Shown: positions 1 through 6,776 of the stretch, in pieces
How positions within the stretch are numbered: the stretch's first letter is position 1
Layout of the letters: the number at the start of each line of letters is the position of its first letter
NCBI GenBank assembly: GCA_965368115.1
Contig: CBDULQ010000126.1
Location: 1-10,264 of the forward strand
Source of the DNA: CBDULQ01 sp965368115
GTDB lineage: Bacteria > Pseudomonadota > Gammaproteobacteria > SZUA-229
DNA length: 10,264 nt
Direction: 5' to 3'
Notes under the pieces: generated by a model
Database searches by the model: none
Told to the model about the DNA's origin: nothing
The model's input: only the letters and a program-made list of their open reading frames with translations
Position numbers and translations under genes: made by a program

Positions 1-1
1 G

Positions 2-802
2 AACAGTATCAACCTCACGGTTGAAAAACTGGACGGTATCATCAGAAACATCCTGTCTGCCGGCGAATTCATCAAGAACTCAAGTGAAGAAATTGTAGCC
101 GGAAACAATAATCTGTCACAACGTACGGAGACGCAGGCTTCCACGCTGGAGGAGACGGCTTCCAGCATGGAAGAGCTGACCAGTACTGTACAGAATAATG
201 CGGATAATGCGCAGCAGGCAAATCAGCTTTCATCCAGTGCGCGCACTACCGCTGAGCAGGGTGGTGAAACCGTACACAAGGCGGTTCAGGCTATGGAAGA
301 GATCACCAGTGCAAGTAATAAAATCGCAGAAATCATCGGCGTAATTGACGAGATTGCTTTTCAGACCAATCTGCTGGCGTTGAATGCATCGGTAGAAGCG
401 GCCAGGGCTGGAGAGCAGGGTAGAGGTTTTGCAGTAGTCGCTTCAGAAGTTCGTAATCTCGCCCAGCGTAGCGCGACAGCTGCTAAAGAAATCAAGGAGC
501 TGATCAGTGACAGTGTGGTTAAAATCGAAAACGGTGCACAGCTTGTCAATGAGTCCGGCGAGGCACTTAGCAATATTGTGAGTAGCGTTCGAAATGTAGA
601 GACCATTGTCCAGGATATCGCCAGTTCCTCAAGAGAGCAGGCGACGGGTATTCAGGAAGTTAACAAAGCGGTTACCCAGATGGATGAAATGACCCAGCAA
701 AATGCGGCGCTGGCTGAGCAGGCGGCAGCGTCTTCGGAATCAGCGCTACAACGTGTTTCCGAGATGAACGACTTAATTAAATTTTTCACGATCAGACGAT
801 GA
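2..802 (+). CDS. Methyl-accepting chemotaxis protein, C-terminal signalling part (5' end outside window)
   Basis: The open frame runs in from the left edge and gives 266 residues; the sensor, membrane and any HAMP regions lie outside. What remains is the cytoplasmic coiled-coil hairpin that binds CheW and CheA. The hairpin tip is plain around IAFQTNLLALNASVEAARAG, followed by GRGFAVVASEVRNLAQRS. The flanking helices, with LSQRTETQASTLEETASSME on the N-terminal side, look like the E. coli Tar/Tsr (36-heptad) class, and that helix carries Glu/Gln-rich stretches suitable for methylation by CheR. The protein ends NDLIKFFTIRR, with no aromatic pentapeptide (NWETF type) for tethering CheR. cheW begins 21 bases downstream, so the two are probably co-transcribed. 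The class is an inference from sequence resemblance; the family assignment is secure. Confidence 0.95.
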   Translation, partial: NSINLTVEKLDGIIRNILSAGEFIKNSSEEIVAGNNNLSQRTETQASTLEETASSMEELTSTVQNNADNAQQANQLSSSARTTAEQGGETVHKAVQAMEEITSASNKIAEIIGVIDEIAFQTNLLALNASVEAARAGEQGRGFAVVASEVRNLAQRSATAAKEIKELISDSVVKIENGAQLVNESGEALSNIVSSVRNVETIVQDIASSSREQATGIQEVNKAVTQMDEMTQQNAALAEQAAASSESALQRVSEMNDLIKFFTIRR

Positions 803-823
803 TAGAGATCATAAGGTCCGGAT

Positions 824-1330
824 ATGAGTTTTAACGACAGAGAAGAAAATCAGGATAAGAGTCATGAGCTTACTCAATTCCTCAGCTTTTCTCTAGGTAA
901 GGAAGAATACGGCGTGGATATCCTGCGCGTTCAGGAAATTCGTGGTTGGGAAGAAGTACGAGAGCTTCCTAAATCGCCGGATTACATCAAGGGCGTGCTG
1001 AATTTGCGCGACCAGGTTGTACCCATCATCGATCTCAGAGTGCGCTTTGGCCTGGATCAGGTGGAATACAAGCCAACAACCGTCATTGTTGTACTATCTG
1101 TTTTTCGCGATGGCAAGAGCCATGTTGTTGGTGCCGTGGTCGATGCTGTATCCGATGTGCTTGATGTGGATCGCGATGAATTGCGGGCAGCACCGGATCT
1201 GGGTGCCACAGTGGATACACGTTATATCAACGGTATGTTTATGCTTGATACACGCATGCTGATTTTATTGAATGTAGATAAATTACTGGACCCGAACGAA
1301 CTGGCTTCAATTTCGAAACTGGCAGGCTAG
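824..1330 (+). CDS. cheW: Chemotaxis coupling protein CheW
   Basis: This is a single-domain CheW of 168 residues, the usual size. It couples receptor tips to the kinase CheA at the inner face of the cytoplasmic membrane. Family hallmarks are visible in order: QFLSFSLGKEEYGVDILRVQEI, split here as QFLSFSLG then EEYGVDILRVQEI (about residues 18-39), then YIKGVLNLRDQVVPIIDLR (about 54-72), and the C-terminal block RYINGMFMLDTRMLILLNVDKLL. The Arg in NLRD corresponds to the conserved receptor-contact position. An AAGG at 813-816 precedes the ATG by seven bases. The gene sits between the partial receptor and the parA-like gene. A hydrophilic extension of about 15 residues precedes the domain. No sign of damage. 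Confidence 0.96.
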   Translation: MSFNDREENQDKSHELTQFLSFSLGKEEYGVDILRVQEIRGWEEVRELPKSPDYIKGVLNLRDQVVPIIDLRVRFGLDQVEYKPTTVIVVLSVFRDGKSHVVGAVVDAVSDVLDVDRDELRAAPDLGATVDTRYINGMFMLDTRMLILLNVDKLLDPNELASISKLAG

Positions 1331-1342
1331 ACTGATCAGGAA

Positions 1343-2110
1343 ATGACCAACACGCGGATTATAGCGGTCGTTAACCAGAAAGGTGGTGTAGGTAAGACAA
1401 CTACTACAACCAATCTGGCTCACGGACTGGCAAGAAAAGGCAATCAGGTGCTTGCGATAGACCTCGATCCACAGGCGCAGATGACTGTAAGTCTGGGGAT
1501 GCAGAGAAAACGTGACATGGGTGGTCTTGAGAAAGCACTACTGAAAGGTGAGCCGCTGATCAAGGTGACCTATCCTGTACGAGATAACCTGAACCTGGTG
1601 CCCGCCGGATATGGTCTGGTCGATGTTGAAAACCTGTCTGATGGCGGAGCATCGAGAGGTCAGTTGTTGAAGAAGGCGATCGCCGATGTCGCGTCCCAGT
1701 ATGAATATATCCTGATCGACTGCCCCCCGTCGTCGGGTTTGCTGATTGTAAATGCGATATTTGCGGCAAATGAGATTCTTATTCCGATGACCGGCGACTA
1801 TCTGGCCTTGCAGGGGATGTCGCACCTGATGGGTACATTACGCAATTTCGAAAGTGCTCTGGGTCAGGAAATTAAACGCTGGATTGTGCTAAGCAAATTT
1901 CAGGGACGGCGCAGACTGTCCCGAGAAGTACAGGAGAAACTGGTCGTGCACTTTCCGGGCAAAGTTCTGAAGACAGTGATCTCGGAATCTGTGCTACTGG
2001 CCGAGAGCCCAAGCTTCGGCAAGACGATTTATGAATACAAACCGTCCAGTCGTTCAGCGACTGAATATGAAACACTGGTAGATGATCTGATTCAAGGCAG
2101 GGTTAACTGA
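1343..2110 (+). CDS. ParA/Soj-family ATPase of a chemosensory cluster
   Basis: This 255-residue protein is a complete P-loop ATPase of the ParA/MinD family. The deviant Walker A is KGGVGKTT at residues 13-20 with signature Lys13, the A' motif is IDLDPQAQ at 39-46, and the Walker B is ILIDCPP at 123-129. ParA proteins dimerise on ATP, bind the nucleoid or a pole, and move cargo. Its place between cheW and cheR argues against plasmid or chromosome partitioning. Relatives in chemosensory clusters (PpfA of Rhodobacter sphaeroides, ParC of Vibrio) position soluble or polar chemosensory arrays. There is no adjacent parB; the next gene, a STAS protein, overlaps its stop by one base and may be the partner. 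The start follows a short AGGA (1338-1341). The fold is certain; the cargo is an inference. Confidence 0.92.
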   Translation: MTNTRIIAVVNQKGGVGKTTTTTNLAHGLARKGNQVLAIDLDPQAQMTVSLGMQRKRDMGGLEKALLKGEPLIKVTYPVRDNLNLVPAGYGLVDVENLSDGGASRGQLLKKAIADVASQYEYILIDCPPSSGLLIVNAIFAANEILIPMTGDYLALQGMSHLMGTLRNFESALGQEIKRWIVLSKFQGRRRLSREVQEKLVVHFPGKVLKTVISESVLLAESPSFGKTIYEYKPSSRSATEYETLVDDLIQGRVN

Positions 2111-2634
2111 TGGCTAGTCGATCCAAAAGTAAAGTAAGCAAGCTGGGGCATGACCCTCTGGCGTGGATGGATGAGGAAGATCTGCCGGCGAAAGAAGGTT
2201 CGCCTGACCAGATGAAAGATACGGAAATCGAAGCGCCGGTAGCGGCTACTGAAGCAGAAGGTATTTCGGCAGACGAAATCGAGCAGAGCCTCGAGACTGA
2301 AGGCGATGATGCTCAGGCGGAGCAGACTCAGCAGATCCCTGAGCCGGTGGAGGCGTCTTCCGGTCGTATAGACCTGCCATCCTATTTCGGAATTGCCCAG
2401 GTCGCTGACTGTAAACTACAGATGGTCCAGGTCCTGAAGTCAGAGGACCGTGAGCTGCTGGTCAATGTCGATGAGCTGGAATCCATTGATACGGCTGCAA
2501 TTCAGCTGCTTATAGGTTTCGAGGCAGCGGCTGAAGAAGCTGATAAATCGATCAGGTACGTTGGCCAGTCTGAGAAGCTTACGAATATTGTCGATTTATT
2601 GAATCTTAGACAGGTTCTGGCCATTCCGGAGTAA
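2110..2634 (+). CDS. STAS-domain protein with basic N-terminal tail and acidic linker, coupled to parA
   Basis: This 174-residue protein has three visible parts. Residues 1-20 form a basic tail (Arg4, Lys6, Lys8, Lys11) ending in a DPLAWM motif. Residues 21-85 are acidic, rich in Glu, Gln and Ala, and probably disordered. Residues 86-174 resemble a STAS domain (MlaB/SpoIIAA fold), with LLVNVDELESIDTAAIQLL at about 116-134. In this loop Thr128 takes the place of the phosphorylatable Ser of SpoIIAA, as in MlaB-like members. The ATG shares its A with the parA stop (TGATG), which implies translational coupling; cheR starts 8 bases downstream. The basic tail resembles the ATPase-stimulating N-termini of ParA partners such as Spo0J/ParB and TlpT, so a ParA adaptor role is plausible but unproven. 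A role as a CheA- or receptor-associated scaffold is an alternative. Confidence 0.82.
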   Translation: MASRSKSKVSKLGHDPLAWMDEEDLPAKEGSPDQMKDTEIEAPVAATEAEGISADEIEQSLETEGDDAQAEQTQQIPEPVEASSGRIDLPSYFGIAQVADCKLQMVQVLKSEDRELLVNVDELESIDTAAIQLLIGFEAAAEEADKSIRYVGQSEKLTNIVDLLNLRQVLAIPE

Positions 2635-2642
2635 GCCGTGTT

Positions 2643-3488
2643 ATGGGCATCAAAGAAAATACCAACAGGGAGTTCCGGTTTACAGAGAAAGATTTTAATA
2701 AACTGAGAAAAATTGCGAATGCTCACACCGGCATTATCGTTACTGACGATAAATACGATATGTATTACTCGCGCCTGGTTAAGCGCTTGAGAAATCTGGG
2801 TCTTAAAAGTTTTTCTGAATATGTTGATTACCTGGACCGTAATCAGGATACGGAATTTACTCCATTTATAGATTCCATAACAACCAATCTGACCTCCTTT
2901 TTCAGAGAAAATCACCATTTCGACTACATCAAATCCAACATCGTGCCGGATCTTCTCGGTCGTAATGATATGGGGCGAGAACTCAGGGTCTGGTCGGCCG
3001 GTTGCTCGACCGGAGAAGAGCCTTACACTATCGCGATGACGCTTCATGAAGTCATGGACGGTAAAACTCACGTAAAACCGAAAATTACTGCCACTGATAT
3101 CGACACCACTGTACTTAATAAAGCTGCTTCGGGAATTTATGATCTGGCTCGGCTCGAGGGGTTGCCGAACTCGATAAAGAGACGGTGGTTTTTTAAAGGT
3201 AAGGGTGATAAGGCCGGGCTGGTCAAGGTTTCGCCGGAACTGAGGGGCTCGATTGATTTTCGACAGCTGAACCTTATCAGTCAGTGGTCGATAAGAGAAA
3301 AATACCACATTATTTTTTGTAGAAATGTCGTGATTTACTTCGATCGGCCGACTAAGACAAAGTTGTTGAATCGTTTTGCCGATCAGCTGGAACCGGGGGG
3401 TTACATGATTCTGGGGCACTCGGAATCATTGCAGGGCTTGTCGGATCGATTTGAGACTGTGGGCAAAACTATTTATAAGGTCAGGTAG
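2643..3488 (+). CDS. cheR: Chemotaxis protein methyltransferase CheR
   Basis: CheR transfers methyl groups from S-adenosylmethionine to receptor glutamates in the cytoplasm. At 281 residues it has normal length. The N-terminal helical domain (about 10-75) leads into TTNLTSFFRE at 80-89, a CheR signature. The SAM-binding site follows: WSAGCSTGEEPY at 117-128, ATDID at 150-154, and FCRNVVIYFD at 225-234. LGHSESL is at 257-263. No TPR or other C-terminal extension is present. The start is 8 bases after the STAS stop, with a GGAG at 2628-2631 inside the preceding gene, and cheD follows after 3 bases. The cheR-cheD-cheB order matches the P. aeruginosa che2 cluster. No receptor visible here carries a CheR-tethering pentapeptide, so docking would rely on the substrate helices or on another receptor. 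Confidence 0.97.
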   Translation: MGIKENTNREFRFTEKDFNKLRKIANAHTGIIVTDDKYDMYYSRLVKRLRNLGLKSFSEYVDYLDRNQDTEFTPFIDSITTNLTSFFRENHHFDYIKSNIVPDLLGRNDMGRELRVWSAGCSTGEEPYTIAMTLHEVMDGKTHVKPKITATDIDTTVLNKAASGIYDLARLEGLPNSIKRRWFFKGKGDKAGLVKVSPELRGSIDFRQLNLISQWSIREKYHIIFCRNVVIYFDRPTKTKLLNRFADQLEPGGYMILGHSESLQGLSDRFETVGKTIYKVR

Positions 3489-3491
3489 GTA

Positions 3492-4127
3492 ATGAGTATC
3501 AACTATACGCCCACCATGAGTATGCCCGACGCCCTGCAGGGATTTGAGCATATCAAGCGCTACTGGGATAAGCATCAGAACATGTATGCTGCGAAGATTC
3601 TTCCCGGTGAATATTATGTGACACGATCGGAAGAATGTGTGACAACGGTTCTTGGATCATGTGTGTCGGCCTGTATTCGTGACGTGCGAAAAGGCATCGG
3701 TGGCATGAACCATTTTATGTTGCCCATGCATCGAGGTAATGAAAAAGATTTCCTCATCAGTGATGCTGCACGTTACGGGAATTTCGCAATGGAGCATCTG
3801 ATCAATGACATTCTGCGTTTTGGAGGGCAGCGTAATTCTCTCGAATTCAAGTTGTTTGGTGGTGGTCGCATCATGCAGGCGATGATGGATGTCGGGCGAA
3901 AAAATATAGAGTTCGTACTGGACTATATGAAAACCGAGGGTTTTGCTATCGGTGCGGAAGACCTGGGTGACATTTATCCGAGAAAAGTTATGTATTTCCC
4001 AAAAACCGGTAAAGTGCGGGTTAAGAAGCTCAAGTCTATGCACAATGACACTATCGTGAAGCGCGAGAGTCAGTACATGGATCAACTGAAAGTGGAGCCG
4101 GTTCAGGGCGATATCGAATTGTTCTAG
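3492..4127 (+). CDS. cheD: Chemoreceptor glutamine deamidase CheD
   Basis: CheD converts receptor glutamines to glutamates and in some species also regulates CheC-type phosphatases. The catalytic signature is intact: VTTVLGSCVSACIRD with Cys57, and GGMNHFMLP with His74. The 17-residue Cys-His spacing and Thr51 correspond to Thr21, Cys27 and His44 of Thermotoga CheD. KLFGGGRIM is also typical. At 211 residues it is longer than the Bacillus and Thermotoga enzymes (about 160), through an N-terminal extension of about 35 residues and a C-terminal tail. The last six residues, GDIELF, nearly match the end of the MCP-like protein encoded at 5235-6416 (GDVELF). No CheC or CheX is seen in the window. 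cheB starts one base after the stop, so translation is probably coupled. Confidence 0.96.
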   Translation: MSINYTPTMSMPDALQGFEHIKRYWDKHQNMYAAKILPGEYYVTRSEECVTTVLGSCVSACIRDVRKGIGGMNHFMLPMHRGNEKDFLISDAARYGNFAMEHLINDILRFGGQRNSLEFKLFGGGRIMQAMMDVGRKNIEFVLDYMKTEGFAIGAEDLGDIYPRKVMYFPKTGKVRVKKLKSMHNDTIVKRESQYMDQLKVEPVQGDIELF

Positions 4128-4128
4128 T

Positions 4129-5214
4129 ATGGATAAAATTAAAGTACTAATCGTTGATGACTCTGCGCTGATCAGGAAGGTCCTTACTGAGTTGCTGACC
4201 TCTGATTCGGGTATCGAGGTGATCGGGTCGGCAGCAGATCCCTACATCGCGCGAGAAAAGATCAAAAAACTGAATCCTGATGTGATTACGCTGGATGTAG
4301 AGATGCCAAAAATGGATGGCATAACGTTTCTGAAGAATTTGATGCGCCTGCGACCAATGCCCGTGGTCATGATATCGACACTGACCGAACAGGGCGCCGA
4401 CATCACATTACAGGCGCTCGAGCTGGGTGCGGTAGATTTTGTGTCCAAGCCTAAAATGGACGTCAATGAAGCCATCAAGGACTACCGTGATGAAATTGTG
4501 GAGAAAGTTAAAATAGCAGCTCAGGTTCCAAGAGAGTTGCTGGCCAGTAAATATGAGATGGCGGCAGCTGGTGGCAGCAGTCAGAAATCGGTGGCTGACC
4601 TGGCAGGTCGGGCCAGAGCTGAAAGTGGGACCTTCCTGAAGACGACAGACAAGATCATTGCCATCGGCTCGTCGACAGGTGGAACCGAAGCCGTCAAAGA
4701 CGTGCTCATGGGCTTGCCTCCGGATGTGAGTGGTATTGTCGTAACCCAGCATATTCCCGGAGCATTCAGCGGCTCTTTTGCGAAGCGATTGAATGACTGT
4801 ACGTCTCTTAACGTCTTCGAGGCTAAAGAAGGTGATCAGCTCAGGCCGGGCAGTGTTTTTATCGCTCCGGGTGATAAACATCTTGTCGTTAAACGCAGTG
4901 GCGCAAAATATTACTGTCATATCGATGATGGCCCCGAAGTGAATCGGCATAAACCGAGTGTTGAAGTGATGTTTAAATCGGTCGCTGAGGCTGCAGGGCC
5001 GAACGCCATGGGCATCATGTTGACCGGCATGGGGGCGGACGGCGCAACAGCGATGCTGGAGATGAAGCAGAAAGGGGCGTTTAACGTAGCTCAGGACGAG
5101 AAGAGTTCCGTCGTCTGGGGTATGCCAGGGGCGGCAGTTAAACTCGAGGCAGTGGATAAGGTTGTTTCCCTGGGCAAGATTTACAGGGAAATCATTGAGT
5201 ATTGTCAGAGATAA
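4129..5214 (+). CDS. cheB: Chemotaxis response regulator protein-glutamate methylesterase CheB
   Basis: CheB removes receptor methyl groups when phosphorylated by CheA. The 361-residue protein has the full two-domain layout. The receiver (about 4-120) shows acidic Asp10-Asp11, phosphoacceptor Asp56 in TLDVEMP and Lys108 in SKP. A linker of about 50 residues, rich in Ala, Gly and Ser, follows. The methylesterase domain (about 174-358) shows the catalytic triad in context: Ser182 in IGSSTGGTEA, His208 in VTQHIPG, and Asp304 in LTGMGADGA. There is no clear Shine-Dalgarno; the ATG lies one base past the cheD stop, consistent with coupling. No aromatic or other recognition tail is seen at the C-terminus. 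Nothing is degraded. Confidence 0.97.
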   Translation: MDKIKVLIVDDSALIRKVLTELLTSDSGIEVIGSAADPYIAREKIKKLNPDVITLDVEMPKMDGITFLKNLMRLRPMPVVMISTLTEQGADITLQALELGAVDFVSKPKMDVNEAIKDYRDEIVEKVKIAAQVPRELLASKYEMAAAGGSSQKSVADLAGRARAESGTFLKTTDKIIAIGSSTGGTEAVKDVLMGLPPDVSGIVVTQHIPGAFSGSFAKRLNDCTSLNVFEAKEGDQLRPGSVFIAPGDKHLVVKRSGAKYYCHIDDGPEVNRHKPSVEVMFKSVAEAAGPNAMGIMLTGMGADGATAMLEMKQKGAFNVAQDEKSSVVWGMPGAAVKLEAVDKVVSLGKIYREIIEYCQR

Positions 5215-5225
5215 CCAGGTATTAC

Positions 5226-5229
5226 AGGT
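5226..5229 (+). promoter_or_regulatory. Shine-Dalgarno AGGT supporting the MCP-like gene start
   Basis: AGGT lies 5 bases before the ATG at 5235. The frame is also open back to a TTG at 5202 inside cheB. That start would add 11 polar and charged residues before the first membrane segment and has no comparable upstream site, so I prefer the ATG. Confidence 0.5.
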
Positions 5230-5234
5230 TGAAT

Positions 5235-6416
5235 ATGAAAGCAATAATACCCGCGATAGCGATATCAATAATCGTCCTGGTTTATGGGGCGCTGGTCAAC
5301 AATCTATCGTTTGGGCTGATCGAAGTTCTGGTTATTGTGTTTGCCTGGGCAGGTAGTGTGATATTCCTGCTTCGAGCACAGGATGACTCTGATGAGAGTG
5401 AAGAAATTTATCAGCATGAGGATTTCAAAAGCCTGGTGAATGAACACATACAGCAGGGCGGCGTGCTGGAGACTGAAGCGGAAAAAACGGCGGCGAATAT
5501 CGAACGCCTGCAGAACCTTATTACCGAAGCCGTAGAGACTCTGTCGAATAGCTTTTCCATCCTCTCCCAGCAATCCGAGACCCAGTCCCATCTAATGCAT
5601 GAGGTTATCAATCAGCTTAATGGCGAAGAAAGCCAGTTGAGTAGCGCCACTTTTATTAACGAGACTCACCAGGTGCTGGAGTACTTCGTGGATATCGTGA
5701 CCGAAGTGAGCCGAGGCGGTATGACCATGGTATATACCGTCGATGATATCGAAAAGCAAATGGATGCGGTTAATGGCCTGCTGAGTGATATCAGTGTGAT
5801 AGCGGATCAGACGAATCTTCTGGCGCTGAACGCAGCTATCGAAGCGGCTCGAGCGGGTGAGGCCGGCCGAGGGTTTGCAGTAGTGGCGGATGAAGTCCGG
5901 GCATTGTCGCAAAACTCTAATGATCTCAACGGCAAGATCAAGGAAGTTGTGGCCAATTCGAAAGTGAATATTTCGAAAGCCAAGGATTTGGTGGGTAAAA
6001 TCGCGTCTCGTGATATGAGTGTGGCGATGCAGCACAAAGTCAAGGTTGACGATATGCTTGGCCAGATGAAACAACAATCCGTATTCGTCGAATCCAAGCT
6101 GGAACAGATGCAGGATATTGGCGATCGGGTCAGGTCCGGTGTGGCAGGCGTTGTCCAGTCATTACAGTTTGATGATATTAGTAAGCAGATCTGTCAGCAA
6201 ATGCATATACAAATGTCATCACTACAGGCATCGATCAGGGAAATGGGGCAGAGTCTTAACGCCATCGGTTACGACGAACAAAGCCTTAAGAGAATGATCG
6301 AGGTGATCAGAATCTTTAACGAACATGTTCGAGGTATATCGGCTGAGGCTGATGTGCAGCGACAAAGGACCAGGGCGCAGGGTAATATGGAAGAAGGTGA
6401 TGTTGAGCTGTTTTGA
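5235..6416 (+). CDS. Short membrane MCP-like protein with CheZ-like C-terminal helix motif
   Basis: The ATG start gives 393 residues. Two hydrophobic helices (about 3-21 and 28-47) are joined by only a few residues, so there is no periplasmic sensor, and no HAMP is evident. A cytoplasmic helical region follows, with the receptor hairpin tip at about 186-228 (IADQTNLLALNAAIEAARAG, then GRGFAVVADEVRALSQ). This tip should bind CheW/CheA-type partners. Past the hairpin, helical residues 290-365 include LQFDDISKQ at 310-318. Asp314 and Gln318 match the D-x-x-x-Q spacing of CheZ (QDLTGQ, Asp143/Gln147 in E. coli). The C-terminus is GDVELF, almost identical to the CheD tail. A receptor that senses membrane or cytoplasmic state is likely; CheY-P phosphatase activity is my inference. 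It lies between cheB and the partner-switch genes. Confidence 0.88.
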   Translation: MKAIIPAIAISIIVLVYGALVNNLSFGLIEVLVIVFAWAGSVIFLLRAQDDSDESEEIYQHEDFKSLVNEHIQQGGVLETEAEKTAANIERLQNLITEAVETLSNSFSILSQQSETQSHLMHEVINQLNGEESQLSSATFINETHQVLEYFVDIVTEVSRGGMTMVYTVDDIEKQMDAVNGLLSDISVIADQTNLLALNAAIEAARAGEAGRGFAVVADEVRALSQNSNDLNGKIKEVVANSKVNISKAKDLVGKIASRDMSVAMQHKVKVDDMLGQMKQQSVFVESKLEQMQDIGDRVRSGVAGVVQSLQFDDISKQICQQMHIQMSSLQASIREMGQSLNAIGYDEQSLKRMIEVIRIFNEHVRGISAEADVQRQRTRAQGNMEEGDVELF

Positions 6417-6447
6417 ACGATGTTAGTCCTTACAAGGATGATCAATC

Positions 6448-6455
6448 AAAGGAGG
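6448..6455 (+). promoter_or_regulatory. Strong Shine-Dalgarno AAAGGAGG deciding the small STAS gene start
   Basis: AAAGGAGG, close to a full complement of the 16S rRNA 3' end, sits 5 bases before the ATG at 6461. It is the best ribosome-binding site in the operon. It rules against an in-frame TTG at 6413 that overlaps the previous gene and would add 16 polar residues. It suggests this product is needed in higher amount than its neighbours. Confidence 0.85.
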
Positions 6456-6460
6456 CAACA

Positions 6461-6766
6461 ATGAGTATTTCAATCGATGTGGTAGAAGGCAGTAATACGG
6501 CCACTATAAAAGTAAACGGCCGCTTTGACTTTAGTGTGCATAACGAATTTAGAAAATCATATAAAGACGTCAATATCAGCAATGGTGTTTATAACGTGGA
6601 CTTGTCGGAAACAGACTACATGGACAGTTCGGCACTGGGTATGTTGCTTCTCCTCAAGGAGCATGCAGATAGTAACTCGTCTCGGGTGAAGCTGGTGAAG
6701 GCGAATAACGATATCAAGGAAATTCTTCATATTGCCAGTTTCGACAAACTGTTTACTGTAGAGTAA
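6461..6766 (+). CDS. STAS anti-sigma factor antagonist (HsbA/SpoIIAA-like)
   Basis: This compact 101-residue STAS domain has no extensions. The strand NVDLSETDYMDSSALGMLLL (45-64) contains the DSSALG loop that matches the DSSGLG of SpoIIAA, with Ser56, directly after the Asp, as expected phosphoacceptor. In this family a serine kinase phosphorylates the loop and a PP2C phosphatase restores the active form, which binds an anti-sigma factor or another partner. The next gene, 10 bases downstream, encodes both activities on one chain. This two-gene arrangement matches HsbA/HsbR of P. aeruginosa, where HsbA binds the anti-sigma factor FlgM or the diguanylate cyclase HsbD, and CrsA/CrsR of Shewanella. 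Orthology is inferred from layout, so no symbol is given. Confidence 0.92.
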   Translation: MSISIDVVEGSNTATIKVNGRFDFSVHNEFRKSYKDVNISNGVYNVDLSETDYMDSSALGMLLLLKEHADSNSSRVKLVKANNDIKEILHIASFDKLFTVE

Positions 6767-6776
6767 GACAGGATTG

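Noticed and set aside
2502..3419. Long antisense open frame (305 codons) opposite the STAS 3' end and cheR
   Set aside because: The + strand frame is an unmistakable CheR with all motifs. The antisense product has no recognisable domain and its span simply mirrors cheR codon pattern.
5202..5234. Upstream TTG start for the MCP-like gene, inside the end of cheB
   Set aside because: ATG at 5235 has an AGGT 5 bases upstream and starts right at the first membrane helix.
4408..5268. Antisense open frame of 286 codons opposite cheB
   Set aside because: It shadows the CheB frame; the product is Cys/His/Arg-rich without a recognisable domain and no start signal is seen.
5235..6416. CheR-tethering pentapeptide at the C-terminus of the MCP-like protein
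   Set aside because: The tail GDVELF lacks the first aromatic residue of the NWETF-type motif, so I do not read it as a CheR tether.
6413..6460. Upstream TTG start for the small STAS gene
   Set aside because: The AAAGGAGG before ATG 6461 is decisive, and the 101-residue product is the normal size for a single STAS domain.
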